Notes under the pieces: generated by a model
Told to the model about the DNA's origin: nothing
The model's database searches: none
Seen by the model: the letters and a program-made list of their open reading frames with translations, nothing else
Part shown: positions 12,209 through 20,918 of the stretch, one piece after another
Position numbering within the stretch: position 1 is the first letter of the stretch
Layout: each line of letters starts with the position of its first letter
Assembly: GCA_046349395.1 (NCBI GenBank)
Contig: JAXMCK010000006.1
Span: forward strand, 124,001-188,000
DNA: 64,000 nt
Direction: 5' to 3'
Source of the DNA: JAXMCK01 sp046349395
GTDB lineage: Bacteria; Pseudomonadota; Alphaproteobacteria; Geminicoccales; Geminicoccaceae
Program-made: the position numbers and the translations under genes

Positions 12209-13307
12209 CGTCCTCCGGATTGCGGCCGAAATGACCGTAGGCGGAGGTGCGGGCGTAGATCGGACGGTTCAGCTTTAGGTGCTCGCGGATGCCGCGCTGG
12301 CTGAGATTCATGATCTCGTTCAGCACCTTGCCGAGCCGCGCTTCGTCGACCTGGCCGGTGCCGAAGGTGTCGACGTAGATCGACAGCGGGCGGGCGACGC
12401 CGATCGCGTAGGAGAGCTGGATCACGCACTTGTCGGCGAGACCCGACGCGACGACGTTCTTCGCCAGATAGCGCGCGGCGTAGGCGGCCGAGCGGTCGAC
12501 CTTGGTCGGGTCCTTGCCCGAGAAGGCACCGCCGCCGTGCGGGGCGGCACCACCGTACGTGTCGACGATGATCTTGCGGCCGGTGAGGCCGGCGTCACCG
12601 TCAGGACCGCCGACGACGAACTTGCCGGTCGGGTTCACGTAGAACTCGTGGTCCTCGCACATCCAGCCGGCCGGCAGCACCGCCTCGACATAAGGGCGCA
12701 CGACCGCCTTCACCTGATCCGACGACAGGCCGTCGGCATGCTGCGTCGAGACGACGACCGAGGTCGTGCGCGCCGGCTTGCCGTTGGCGTACTGCAGCGT
12801 GACCTGACTCTTCGCATCCGGGCCCAGATGCGGAAGCTTGCCGGCATGACGGTCCTCGGCGAGCCGCCGCAGGATCTCGTGGGCATAGTAGATCGGCGCC
12901 GGCATCAGGTTCGGCGTCTCATTGCAGGCATAGCCGAACATGATGCCCTGGTCGCCGGCACCCTCGGCATCGACACCCTGGGCGATGTCGGGCGACTGCT
13001 CGTGGAGCAGCACGTCGACCTGCGCGGTCTTCCAGTGGAAGCCTTCCTGCTCGTAGCCGATGGCCTTCACGGCGAGCCGCGCCTGATGGGCGATCAGCTC
13101 GTGCGTGATCTTGGTGTTCAGGCCGGGGCGGACCTCGCCGCCGATCACGATCCGGTTCGTGGTCGCGAAGGTCTCGCAGGCGACGCGGGCCAGCGGGTAC
13201 TCGCCGATGTAGAGGTCGACGATCTCGTCGGAGATGCGGTCGCACACCTTGTCGGGGTGACCCTCGGCCACCGATTCGCTCGTGAAAAGATAGTCGGATG
13301 CCGCCAT
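12147..13307 (-). CDS. metK: S-adenosylmethionine synthetase
   Basis: MetK makes S-adenosylmethionine from methionine and ATP. The 386-residue product has the three-domain family features: FTSESVAEGHPDKVCDRISD at the start, GAGDQGIMFGYA and GGGAFSGKDPTKVDRS (ATP/phosphate binding). The ATG at 13307 gives the standard N-terminus. An upstream TTG at 13337 is in frame but would add ten unconserved residues. I looked for a SAM riboswitch in the 130-base leader and saw none. Confidence 0.97.
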   Translation of the reverse strand: MAASDYLFTSESVAEGHPDKVCDRISDEIVDLYIGEYPLARVACETFATTNRIVIGGEVRPGLNTKITHELIAHQARLAVKAIGYEQEGFHWKTAQVDVLLHEQSPDIAQGVDAEGAGDQGIMFGYACNETPNLMPAPIYYAHEILRRLAEDRHAGKLPHLGPDAKSQVTLQYANGKPARTTSVVVSTQHADGLSSDQVKAVVRPYVEAVLPAGWMCEDHEFYVNPTGKFVVGGPDGDAGLTGRKIIVDTYGGAAPHGGGAFSGKDPTKVDRSAAYAARYLAKNVVASGLADKCVIQLSYAIGVARPLSIYVDTFGTGQVDEARLGKVLNEIMNLSQRGIREHLKLNRPIYARTSAYGHFGRNPEDDGGFSWEKTDLVDELKRAFN

Positions 13308-13437
13308 GGCGAGCGCGTCTCCACTCAGATCGGCCAACGTATGTCGGGAAAGGGACGCACTCGGAACGACAGGAGCGTCCGCAACGTGGCACCGGTCACG
13401 CTAGGTCGCGCGTATAAGGCCGATGCCCTTGGTTCGG

Positions 13438-13896
13438 TCAAGCGCCTCGGGGGTCGCGGGGTACCGCCTGCGCCTCGGCCAGCGTCTTCGCCAGCTCATA
13501 GATGCGGCGGCGCACCATCGGATCGGCGATCCGCGTGAACACCCGAACGAGATCAAGAACCTCGCGGTTCCCCGTCTCTGCTGCACCTGCACCCAGATGC
13601 TGCTGGTCGGCACCGTCGAACGCGAACGGCACCGGTGCATCGGCCAGCCCCTGCGGCTGCTCCCGATCGTCGTTCACGCCCTCGAAGAAGTAGGTGACGG
13701 GCACCTGCAGGAAGCGCGCGATGTCGTGCAGCCGGCCCGAGCCGATCCGGTTGGCGCCGCGCTCGTACTTCTGGACCTGCTGGTACGACACGCCCAACTG
13801 GGCTGCCAGCCGCTCCTGGCTGATGCCGAGCCGGCTCCGCGACTCGCGCAGGCGACGCCCGATCTCGATGTCGACCGGGTTCGGTTCCGCCCTCAT
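13438..13896 (-). CDS. XRE/Cro-CI family helix-turn-helix regulator
   Basis: This 152-residue DNA-binding protein has an N-terminal HTH (RLRESRSRLGISQERLAAQL, then VSYQQVQKYERGANRI, ~residues 13-50) followed by a ~90-residue tail. It belongs to the group of alphaproteobacterial XRE proteins (IPVTYFFEG-like segment after the HTH). The ATG at 13896 overlaps the lnt stop as ATGA. Position between lnt and metK is conserved in many alphaproteobacteria; the regulon is unknown. Confidence 0.88.
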   Translation of the reverse strand: MRAEPNPVDIEIGRRLRESRSRLGISQERLAAQLGVSYQQVQKYERGANRIGSGRLHDIARFLQVPVTYFFEGVNDDREQPQGLADAPVPFAFDGADQQHLGAGAAETGNREVLDLVRVFTRIADPMVRRRIYELAKTLAEAQAVPRDPRGA

Positions 13897-15440
13897 GAAA
13901 TGTAGGCCGAGGTCATCCGCGCCCGTCGCTCCAGATAGGCGGCGGCGAGCGTACCACCGGCCAGCAGCAGCGTCAGCACGATGCCGCCGTGCCGCCGTGC
14001 CAGCGAGGACCCGCTCAGAGCCGGGGGCAGCGGCACGTCCAGGATCGCCGCCTCGTCCTGCGGCAGGCGTGCCACGATCCGCCCGAAGGCATCCGTCACC
14101 ACCGAGATGCCGGTGTTGGCGGCGCGGACGAGCGGCAAACCTTCCTCGACCGAGCGCATGCGGGCCTGGGCCAGATGCTGGTGCGGCCCGGTGCTGTCGC
14201 CGAACCAGGCGTCGTTGGTGATGTTGAGCAGCCATTGCGGGCGCTCGCCGTCGACGGTGGCGCGACCGGGGAAGATCGCCTCGTAGCAGATGAGCGGGCT
14301 GACCGGCGGCAGCCCCGGCGCCGAGAGCGTCGCCCGGCCGTGACCACGGCTGAAGTCGAGGCTGCCCTGGGTGAGCTTGCCCATGCCCAGTGCCCCCAGC
14401 ACGCTGCGGAAGGGCAGGAACTCGCCGAATGGCACCAGATCGACCTTGTCGTAGCGGCCGAGAATGACGCCGCCCGCATCCAGCACGAACATGCTGTTCG
14501 AGATGACCGGTCCCGTGTCGCCGGTCTCGAACCTGTCGCCGCCGACCAGCATGTGGCCGCCCGGCGGCGTCGCCTCGGCCAGCAGTTCCCGCACCAGCGG
14601 CTCCTGCTCGACCTGGAAGGGCACGGCACTCTCGGGCCAGACGACGAGCGGCGGCGGGCTCTCGGCCGGCGTCCGCGACAGCTGCAGATGCCGCTCGAAC
14701 CGCTCCCGCCGCGCCTTGGCGCTGAAGTCGGCCCCTTGCGGGATGTCGCCCTGCACGATCCGTACGGAGATTCCAGGTGCGGGTCCCGGTGTCAGCGCAT
14801 GCAGCCGCGCCCACCCCGCCGCCACCAGCACGCCGGCCAGGACCGCCGGTACGGCCAGCGCCCAGCGCCGCAGCGAGGTCGCCTGGAAGAGCAGTGCCGG
14901 TGTCGCGAAGGCGGCGACCGTCACGAAACTCAGGCCGTAGGTGCCGAACCAGGCGACGCTCTGGACGGCGGCGTCCGATCCGGCCCAGATGCTGGAGACG
15001 GGGTTCCACGGAAACTGCGGACCGTACTCGCGCAGCATCTCGGTCAGCGTCCAGGCGACAGCAAAGGCCAGGATCCGGGCGATGCGGCTCTGCCAGGCGA
15101 CGAGGTTCGTCAGCAGGCCGGCGACCCCGACCGTAAGGCCGAGGATGAAGCACAGGCCCAGCACCGCCGGCACGGCCCACGGCCCGAAGGTCGCCGCGTC
15201 GGCGTAGAAAGCGATCCCGACCCAGTAGACCCCGGCCAGGAAGTAGGTGAACCCGAAGACGGTGGCGGCGAGGAAGCCGCGCGCCGGCGTCCGCACCCGG
15301 CGCAGCAACTCGACGAGCGGCCCCAGCACCAGCAGGCCCGGCCAGAAATAGAACGGTGCGAACGCCAGGGCGCCGAAGGGACCCAGCAGGAAGGCGGCCA
15401 GATAGGGCCGCCCCATCAGGCGCTCGACGAAGGCGCGCAA
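13893..15440 (-). CDS. lnt: Apolipoprotein N-acyltransferase
   Basis: Lnt adds the third acyl chain to the N-terminal cysteine of lipoproteins in the inner membrane. The ~515-residue protein has N-terminal transmembrane helices (from AAFLLGPFGALAFAPFYFW) and a periplasmic nitrilase domain: VVWPESAVPF (catalytic Glu), YDKVDLVPFGEFLPF (Lys) and SPLICYEAIFPG (Cys). Start codons are TTG at 15440 or ATG at 15416; the TTG retains the short charged N-terminus usual in the family. It follows the CorC gene by 14 bases. Confidence 0.95.
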   Translation of the reverse strand: MRAFVERLMGRPYLAAFLLGPFGALAFAPFYFWPGLLVLGPLVELLRRVRTPARGFLAATVFGFTYFLAGVYWVGIAFYADAATFGPWAVPAVLGLCFILGLTVGVAGLLTNLVAWQSRIARILAFAVAWTLTEMLREYGPQFPWNPVSSIWAGSDAAVQSVAWFGTYGLSFVTVAAFATPALLFQATSLRRWALAVPAVLAGVLVAAGWARLHALTPGPAPGISVRIVQGDIPQGADFSAKARRERFERHLQLSRTPAESPPPLVVWPESAVPFQVEQEPLVRELLAEATPPGGHMLVGGDRFETGDTGPVISNSMFVLDAGGVILGRYDKVDLVPFGEFLPFRSVLGALGMGKLTQGSLDFSRGHGRATLSAPGLPPVSPLICYEAIFPGRATVDGERPQWLLNITNDAWFGDSTGPHQHLAQARMRSVEEGLPLVRAANTGISVVTDAFGRIVARLPQDEAAILDVPLPPALSGSSLARRHGGIVLTLLLAGGTLAAAYLERRARMTSAYIS

Positions 15441-15454
15441 GCGGGTGCTCTAGC

Positions 15455-16369
15455 TCAGCCGGTCGGCTGCTCGGTCACGTCGCCGGCGGAGGCTTCGGTC
15501 GGGCGCACCCGGATCCGCTTGATCCGGCGCGGGTCGGCATCGAGGATCTCGAACTCGACGCCCGAGGGGTGGCGCACCTTCTCGCCCCGGTTCGGCACGC
15601 GGTCGAGCAGCGTGAAGATCAGCCCGCCCACGGTGTCGGCCTCGTCGCGGTCCTCCTCCTCGAGCAGCTCGAAGCCCAGCTCCTTTTCCAGCTCCTCGAG
15701 ATAGAGGCGACCGTCGACGTCGATGCTGTCGTCGGGATTGCGGGTGAGCCGCGGCCGGCCGACCCGGTCGTGCTCGTCCTGCACCTCGCCGACGATCTCC
15801 TGGACGAGGTCCTCGATGGTCACGAGGCCGTCCGTCCCGCCGAACTCGTCGACGACGACGGCGAGGTGGTTGCGGGTGGCCCGCATTTCCAGCAGCAGGT
15901 CGATCACGCGCATCGAGGGCGGCACCACCAGGACCGGGCGCATTGTCGCCTCGAGCGAGAAGGTGTCGCCGTCGCCCCAGTAGGGCAGCAGGTCGCGGAT
16001 GTGGATGACGCCCACGATGTCGTCCAGCGTCTCGCGGAAGACGACGAGACGCGAGTGGCCGCCCGTCCTGATCGCGTCGATCACGGCCCGCAGCGCACTG
16101 CCGGCGGGGATGCCCTTGATGTCGGCGCGCGGCACCATGACATCGTCGACGCGCAGTTCGCCGAAGCTCAGCGCGTTCTTGACCAGCTCGCGCTCCTCGA
16201 CGCTGAACGCGGTGCCGGTCTCCTCCTCGACCTCCTCGATCAGCTCTTCGAGCGCCACCTTGAGGTCGCCGGGCTCGTTCTCGTTGCGCCAGGCGAGGTC
16301 GCGCACCCGGCGCAGGAACCCTTCGATCAGCGAGGGCGAGGGCTGCTCGCGCTTGGACAGGTCCTTCAC
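15455..16369 (-). CDS. CorC/HlyC-type CBS-domain protein
   Basis: This 304-residue protein has a paired CBS (Bateman) module (VMVPRADIKGIPAG to IRTGGHSRLVVFRE, then HLAVVVDEFGGTDGLVTIEDL) and a C-terminal transporter-associated CorC domain (DADPRRIKRIRVRP). It has no membrane helices. Family members are linked to magnesium and cobalt efflux and often sit beside ybeY and lnt, as here. The GTG start at 16369 overlaps the ybeY stop as GTGA. Confidence 0.92.
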   Translation of the reverse strand: MKDLSKREQPSPSLIEGFLRRVRDLAWRNENEPGDLKVALEELIEEVEEETGTAFSVEERELVKNALSFGELRVDDVMVPRADIKGIPAGSALRAVIDAIRTGGHSRLVVFRETLDDIVGVIHIRDLLPYWGDGDTFSLEATMRPVLVVPPSMRVIDLLLEMRATRNHLAVVVDEFGGTDGLVTIEDLVQEIVGEVQDEHDRVGRPRLTRNPDDSIDVDGRLYLEELEKELGFELLEEEDRDEADTVGGLIFTLLDRVPNRGEKVRHPSGVEFEILDADPRRIKRIRVRPTEASAGDVTEQPTG

Positions 16370-16872
16370 GTCGACGCTCCCGCCACATAGGGGTCGGCCA
16401 CGCCGAGGCTCGCCAGCAGCGCCACTTCCAGCGCCTCCATCTCCTCCGCCTCGTCCTCGACCTCGTGATCGTGTCCCAGCAGGTGCAGCGTCCCGTGCAC
16501 GAGCAGGTGGGTCAGGTGATCCCGCAGCGGCTTGCCGCCCTCCGCAGCCTCCCGGGCCGTCGTCTCGAAAGCGACGACGACGTCGCCGAGCAATACGGGC
16601 CCTTCGGTCATGGGCTCGTCCGGATCGAGACCGGGGAAGGAGAGCACGTTGGTCGGCTTGTCCTTGCCGCGATAGGCCGCGTTCAGGGCACGCACCCGCG
16701 CATCGTCGGTGAGCACCACGCCGACCTCGGCACGATCCGCGAGGTCGGGCGCCTCGCGCGCCACGACCAGGGAAACGACCCGCCGGCAGAGATCTTCGGG
16801 CCCGGTGACGGCTGAGAGCCAATCGGCGGCCTCGACCGTCACCTCGATAGTGGAACTACTGTCGCTGTCCAT
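16366..16872 (-). CDS. ybeY: Endoribonuclease YbeY
   Basis: YbeY is a zinc-dependent RNase involved in 16S rRNA 3'-end maturation and ribosome quality control. The 168-residue product carries TNVLSFPG and the metal-binding HLLVHGTLHLLGHDH, which fits the family's three-histidine site. The ATG at 16872 lies 13 bases after the phoH stop. An in-frame ATG at 16950 would sit inside phoH and add unconserved residues. It forms the usual phoH-ybeY-corC-lnt block. Confidence 0.95.
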   Translation of the reverse strand: MDSDSSSTIEVTVEAADWLSAVTGPEDLCRRVVSLVVAREAPDLADRAEVGVVLTDDARVRALNAAYRGKDKPTNVLSFPGLDPDEPMTEGPVLLGDVVVAFETTAREAAEGGKPLRDHLTHLLVHGTLHLLGHDHEVEDEAEEMEALEVALLASLGVADPYVAGAST

Positions 16873-16885
16873 TCCCTGAAGCTTC

Positions 16886-17860
16886 TCACTCCCGGCGGGA
16901 GTGGGCCGCTTCCTCCTGCTTCGCGGCGGGTCCGTGCTGTGTGGCCGCATCGTAGGCGTGAATGATCTCGCTCACGAGCGGATGCCGGACGACGTCGCTC
17001 TTGTCCAACCGTACCACGGCGACCGCCGGAATGCTCGCCAGCTTGGCCACGGCGTCGGCCAAGCCGGAAGGCATACCCGGCGGAAGATCCGTCTGGGTGG
17101 GATCACCTGTGACCACCATACGCGAATTCTCGCCGAGGCGCGTCAAGAACATCTTCATCTGCGAAGGTGTCGAGTTCTGGGCCTCGTCGAGGATCACGTA
17201 GGCGTTGGTCAGGGTGCGACCGCGCATGTAGGCGAGCGGCGCGATCTCGATCTGGCCCGTCTCCATCCGCTGCTGCAGCTTGCCGTCGGGCAGCATGTCC
17301 TGCAGGGCGTCGTAGAGGGGCCGCATGTAGGGATCGACCTTCTCCTTCAGGTCGCCCGGCAGGAAGCCCAGGCGCTCGCCGGCCTCGACGGCCGGACGCG
17401 ACAGGATGAGCCGGTCGATCCGCCGCTGCTTCAGCAGTGCGACCGCCATGGCGACGGCGAGATAGGTCTTGCCCGTCCCAGCCGGCCCCAGCGCGAAGGT
17501 CAGGTCGTGCCGTTCCAGCGCCCGCATGTAGGCGGCCTGGTTCGGCGAGCGGGGGGCAACCAGCCGGCGCTCGGTGCGCACGACCACCTCGCTGCCGGTC
17601 CCCTCGCTGCCACCGGCCAGGACCATGCGCAGCGACGCGTCGACCTCGTCGCGGCCGACGGGGCGGCCCCGCTTCGACTGGCCGTACAGTTCCTCCAATA
17701 CGGTCGCAGCGGCCTGCACCTCGGGGTCGTTGTCGCCCTGGATGAACACCTCGTTGCCACGGGTCACGATGTTGACCGGGAGCTTCTGTTCGATTCGGGC
17801 GAGATTGAGGTGGTGCTGACCGAAGAGAACCGCACAGGCGGCATTGTCGTCGAACCGCAT
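16886..17860 (-). CDS. PhoH-family ATPase (PhoH-like, YbeZ type)
   Basis: This 324-residue cytoplasmic ATPase is the YbeZ-type partner of YbeY. The Walker A motif GPAGTGKTYLA and Walker B segment NAYVILDEAQN, followed by MVVTGDPTQTDLP, define the family. The ATG at 17860 places the start just before the conserved N-terminal FDDN strand. An in-frame ATG at 17974 is also possible but overlaps the end of miaB by 70 bases with residues that look like frame-shifted miaB sequence. Confidence 0.93.
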   Translation of the reverse strand: MRFDDNAACAVLFGQHHLNLARIEQKLPVNIVTRGNEVFIQGDNDPEVQAAATVLEELYGQSKRGRPVGRDEVDASLRMVLAGGSEGTGSEVVVRTERRLVAPRSPNQAAYMRALERHDLTFALGPAGTGKTYLAVAMAVALLKQRRIDRLILSRPAVEAGERLGFLPGDLKEKVDPYMRPLYDALQDMLPDGKLQQRMETGQIEIAPLAYMRGRTLTNAYVILDEAQNSTPSQMKMFLTRLGENSRMVVTGDPTQTDLPPGMPSGLADAVAKLASIPAVAVVRLDKSDVVRHPLVSEIIHAYDAATQHGPAAKQEEAAHSRRE

Positions 17861-17904
17861 CCGATGGCTTGCGCCGCGGAGGTCTGTAACCGGGGCGAGA
17901 GTCT

Positions 17905-19272
17905 TCAGCTGGCCTGCTCCTTCTGGACGTCCACCCCCGTCGGCAGGATGCCGGCGAGGCTGTGGGGATGACATCCGCTGATGGTGACCGCGAGCATGTC
18001 TCCCAGGGACGCACTGTCGGTGCTGACCGTGACGGCCTGGAGATAGGGGCTCTTGCCGACGAGTTGGCCCGGGTGGCGCCCTTCCCGCTCAAGAAGCACG
18101 GGCAGCGTCCGGCCCACGCAGGCGGCGTTGAACGCGGCCGCCTGGGCGTCGATCAGCTCCTGCAGCCGCCGGAGCCGCTCCGCCTTGACCGGCTCGGCGA
18201 TGTGCGACCGCAGCCCCGCTGCCGGCGTGCCGGGCCGGGCGCTGTACTTGAACGAGAAGGACTGCGCGAAGCCGACGGCCCGGGCGAGATCGAGCGTCGC
18301 CTCGAAGTCGTCGTCGGTTTCGCCCGGGAAGCCGACGATGAAGTCGGAGGACAGGGCGATGTCGGGACGCGCCTGCCGCAGGTCGTCGACGATTCGACGG
18401 TACTCGTCGGCGGTGTGGTTGCGGTTCATCGCCGCCAGCACACGATCGGAGCCCGACTGCACCGGCAGGTGCAGGAACGGCATCAGGGGTGCTAGATCGC
18501 CGTGCGCCCGGATCAGGTCGGCGCCCATCTCGCGGGGATGCGAGGTGGTGTAGCGCAGCCTGAGCAGTCCCGGGATCTCGGCCAGCGCGTAGAGCAGTCG
18601 CGCCAGGGTCCAGCTCCGCCCGTCCGGGCCCTCGCCGTGATAGGCGTTCACGTTCTGGCCGAGCAGGACCAACTCGCGGGCACCACCCTCGACCAGCCTC
18701 CGTGCCTCGGCCAGCACGCTCGCCGCCGGCCGGCTCGCCTCCGCACCGCGGGTATAGGGCACCACGCAGAAGGTACAGAACTTGTCGCAACCCTCCTGGA
18801 CCGTCAGGAAGGCCGAGACCGGACTCCTCGCGGTCGTCTCCGGCAGCTCGTCGAACTTGCTCTCGGCCGGGAACTCGGTGTCGACGACCGCCCCCCGCCC
18901 GCGCTCGCGGCGCGCCAGCAGTTCCGGCAGCCGGTGGTAGGCCTGCGGCCCGACGACGATGTCGACGTAGGGGGCGCGCTCGACCAGAAGCTCGCCCTCG
19001 GCCTGGGCCACGCAGCCGGCCACCGCCAGCAGCAGGTCCGACCGGCCCTCGCTGCGCCTTTGTGCGCGGAGGTCGCGCAACCGGCCCAGCTCGGAATAGA
19101 CCTTCTCGGCCGCCTTCTCACGAATATGGCAGGTATTCAGGATGACGAGGTCCGCCTCGTCCGCCGTGCTCGCGACCGCATAGCCATGATGACCCAGGGT
19201 GTCCGCCATACGATCGGAATCGTAGACGTTCATCTGACAACCATAGGTCTTGATGAAAAGTTTCTTCGGCAC
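17905..19272 (-). CDS. miaB: tRNA-2-methylthio-N6-dimethylallyladenosine synthase
   Basis: MiaB is a radical-SAM methylthiotransferase acting on A37 of tRNAs. The 455-residue product opens with KLFIKTYGCQMNVYDSDRM (cysteines for the auxiliary cluster), has the radical-SAM CDKFCTFCVVPYTRG (~residues 161-175) and ends with a TRAM domain. I chose the GTG at 19272, which gives the conserved N-terminus; an in-frame GTG at 19305 would add eleven residues. It leads the miaB-phoH-ybeY-corC-lnt run. Confidence 0.96.
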   Translation of the reverse strand: MPKKLFIKTYGCQMNVYDSDRMADTLGHHGYAVASTADEADLVILNTCHIREKAAEKVYSELGRLRDLRAQRRSEGRSDLLLAVAGCVAQAEGELLVERAPYVDIVVGPQAYHRLPELLARRERGRGAVVDTEFPAESKFDELPETTARSPVSAFLTVQEGCDKFCTFCVVPYTRGAEASRPAASVLAEARRLVEGGARELVLLGQNVNAYHGEGPDGRSWTLARLLYALAEIPGLLRLRYTTSHPREMGADLIRAHGDLAPLMPFLHLPVQSGSDRVLAAMNRNHTADEYRRIVDDLRQARPDIALSSDFIVGFPGETDDDFEATLDLARAVGFAQSFSFKYSARPGTPAAGLRSHIAEPVKAERLRRLQELIDAQAAAFNAACVGRTLPVLLEREGRHPGQLVGKSPYLQAVTVSTDSASLGDMLAVTISGCHPHSLAGILPTGVDVQKEQAS

Positions 19273-19545
19273 GCGGCATCCAGGCTCGGCACGAGCGCCG
19301 ATCACGTATGCTCTCCGAACCGAGCTTCAAGCGCAGGCGACGTCGATGTCTCTCCCCAACCGCGACGGATCATCGGGACAGTACAGATGCCGCGCAAGCC
19401 CCCTCCGACATGATCCGTAGCGGGTGCCGGACATGCGATGGGCGCCGACAGGATCTGTCGACGCCCATGTCATGGCAGCGGATCGTGACGGCTCGGTGAT
19501 GACCGCCGGCGGTCGAGCCGCCGTCACGGACGCCGCAAAGACCCA
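19273..19545. other. Intergenic region between mucR and miaB
   Basis: No convincing gene is visible. On the minus strand, just after mucR, inverted repeats around 19497-19530 (including the perfect palindrome GACCGCCGGCGGTC at 19501-19514, allowing one base of position error) could fold as a terminator, but no T-run follows. The miaB promoter probably lies in the miaB-proximal half; I could not place it. Confidence 0.4.
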
Positions 19546-19977
19546 TCAGACGCTGCGGCGACCCCGTGCCCGCGGCTTCGTGCCGAGGCCGATCTTCTTG
19601 GCTAGGCTCGACCGCTGCTCGGCATAGTTCGGGGCGACCATCGGATATTCGTCCGGCAGACCCCACCGCTTGCGATAGTCGTCGGGGGTCATGTCGTAAC
19701 GGGTCTTCAGATGCCGCTTCAGCATCTTCAGCTTCTTGCCGTCCTCGAGACAGATGATGTACTCGGGCTGGACGGACTTCTTGATCGGCACCGCCGGCAC
19801 CGGCTTCTCGGGCTCGGCTGCCGCCTCTTCCACACCCTGACCGGCCAAGCTGCCATAGACCAGCTTGATCAGTTGAGGGATGTCAGAGACCGCGACGGTG
19901 TTGTTCGACAGATGCGAGGCCACGATCTCGGTGGTCAACGAGAGCAGCTCGTTTTGACTTAATTTCTCGGTGGTCAA
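19546..19977 (-). CDS. MucR/Ros-family transcriptional regulator
   Basis: This 143-residue protein is a zinc-finger-type regulator of the Ros/MucR family, which controls exopolysaccharide, motility and cell-cycle genes in alphaproteobacteria. The conserved C-terminal domain reads YIICLEDGKKLKMLKRHL, then MTPDDYRKRWGLP and YPMVAPNYAEQRSSLAK. The residue that is the last zinc ligand in Ros is not His here (KTRYDM). The only standard start is a TTG at 19977 with AGGGA ten bases upstream. It is transcribed divergently from the tusA-like gene. Confidence 0.93.
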   Translation of the reverse strand: MTTEKLSQNELLSLTTEIVASHLSNNTVAVSDIPQLIKLVYGSLAGQGVEEAAAEPEKPVPAVPIKKSVQPEYIICLEDGKKLKMLKRHLKTRYDMTPDDYRKRWGLPDEYPMVAPNYAEQRSSLAKKIGLGTKPRARGRRSV

Positions 19978-20089
19978 GGGGGCTTGTCCCTGTTGGTGCC
20001 GGTTTCACCAAAAACTCCGCGCGCAAGATATTTCCTTTCGCTCGGATGGCAAGCGAATTTTGGGCAATCGGAAGAAAGGACGAAGTAGC
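19978..20089. promoter_or_regulatory. Divergent mucR / tusA-like intergenic region
   Basis: This 112-base region is clearly richer in A and T than its neighbours (for example AAGATATTTCC and GCGAATTTTGGG). It must hold both promoters. MucR proteins bind AT-rich DNA and repress their own genes in other alphaproteobacteria, so autoregulation here is likely but inferred. A small inverted repeat GGTG...CACC lies near 19998-20012. Confidence 0.4.
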
Positions 20090-20326
20090 GTGGTCGCTGC
20101 CGACTTGGAACTCGACATCACCGGCGACGTGTGCCCGATGACCTTTGTGCGGACGAAGCGTGCGCTCGAGAAAATGGCAATCGGTCAGGTATTGAGTATT
20201 AGAATGTCCGACGGCGAGCCGCGACAGAACGTCCCGCGCGCTGTCCGCGACCATGGGCAGGAAATCGTCGCAATGGAGCCGAGCGGTCCCGGCGAGTTCA
20301 CATTGCTCATTCGCAAGAAACGGTGA
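20090..20326 (+). CDS. TusA-family sulfurtransferase-like protein
   Basis: This 78-residue protein matches TusA/YeeD proteins in length and in the signature DITGDVCPMTFVRTKRALE, with the persulfide-carrying Cys followed by Pro. Family members relay sulfur for tRNA thiolation, molybdenum cofactor and related pathways. The GTG at 20090 is chosen because it gives the family length and has AAAGGA about ten bases upstream; the frame is open further upstream without conserved sequence. The gene stands alone, divergent from mucR. Confidence 0.88.
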   Translation: MVAADLELDITGDVCPMTFVRTKRALEKMAIGQVLSIRMSDGEPRQNVPRAVRDHGQEIVAMEPSGPGEFTLLIRKKR

Positions 20327-20363
20327 ACAGAACGCAGCAGAAGCGGCCGCGGTTCCCGGGCCG

Positions 20364-20918
20364 TCAGGACGTCGCCGCGACCGTCTGCAGGGCCGGCTGG
20401 CCCTCGCGCCCGATCTGCCGGGCCAGATCGCAGCGCATGGTGAAGGCGCTGGCACGGGTTCCGTCGGCCCGCTGATAGTAATCGGGCCGAATACCGACCT
20501 GCTCGAAGCCGTTGATCTCGTAGAGCCGCTGTGCCGGCAGGTTATCGACCGCGACCTCGAGGAACATGCTCTGCGCCCCGGCCGTGTAGCAGCGATCCAT
20601 GCTGGCATGCAGCATCCGCTCTGCGACGCGCCGGCGCCGGTAAGCCGGCGACACGCCGATCGAGAGCAGTTCGCACTCGTCGCGCACGATCCGGCAGAGC
20701 GAGAAGCCGACCCCCCGCATCGCGTCGAGGCCGGCGAGGCCGCCCTCGAACAGCCGCGCCACGAGGCCGAATCCGCCCGGCATGGCCAGCAGATGTGCCA
20801 GATCCGAACGGCTCCAGGCCTCCTCGAAGCAGCTTCGATGCAGCCGCGACAGGCGGCCGAGGTCGAAGGGGCCGACGGTCCGGATGCTGATGGCCGACGG
20901 CCGTAGGATGGAGATCAT
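20364..20918 (-). CDS. rimI: GNAT acetyltransferase, RimI-like (ribosomal S18 alanine)
   Basis: This 184-residue GNAT protein has the acetyl-CoA loop (IGVSPAYRRRRVAERML) and the RimI-like C-terminal FLEVAVDNLPAQRLYEINGFEQVGIRPDYY. RimI acetylates the N-terminus of S18. The link to tsaB, which it overlaps by ATGA, is the standard tsaB-rimI pair and supports the call. The N-terminal ~25 residues are slightly longer than in E. coli RimI. Confidence 0.9.
   Translation of the reverse strand: MISILRPSAISIRTVGPFDLGRLSRLHRSCFEEAWSRSDLAHLLAMPGGFGLVARLFEGGLAGLDAMRGVGFSLCRIVRDECELLSIGVSPAYRRRRVAERMLHASMDRCYTAGAQSMFLEVAVDNLPAQRLYEINGFEQVGIRPDYYQRADGTRASAFTMRCDLARQIGREGQPALQTVAATS

Noticed and set aside
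13308..13437. SAM riboswitch before metK
   Set aside because: I looked for the SAM-II and SAM/SAH aptamer signatures and found no matching stems or conserved cores.
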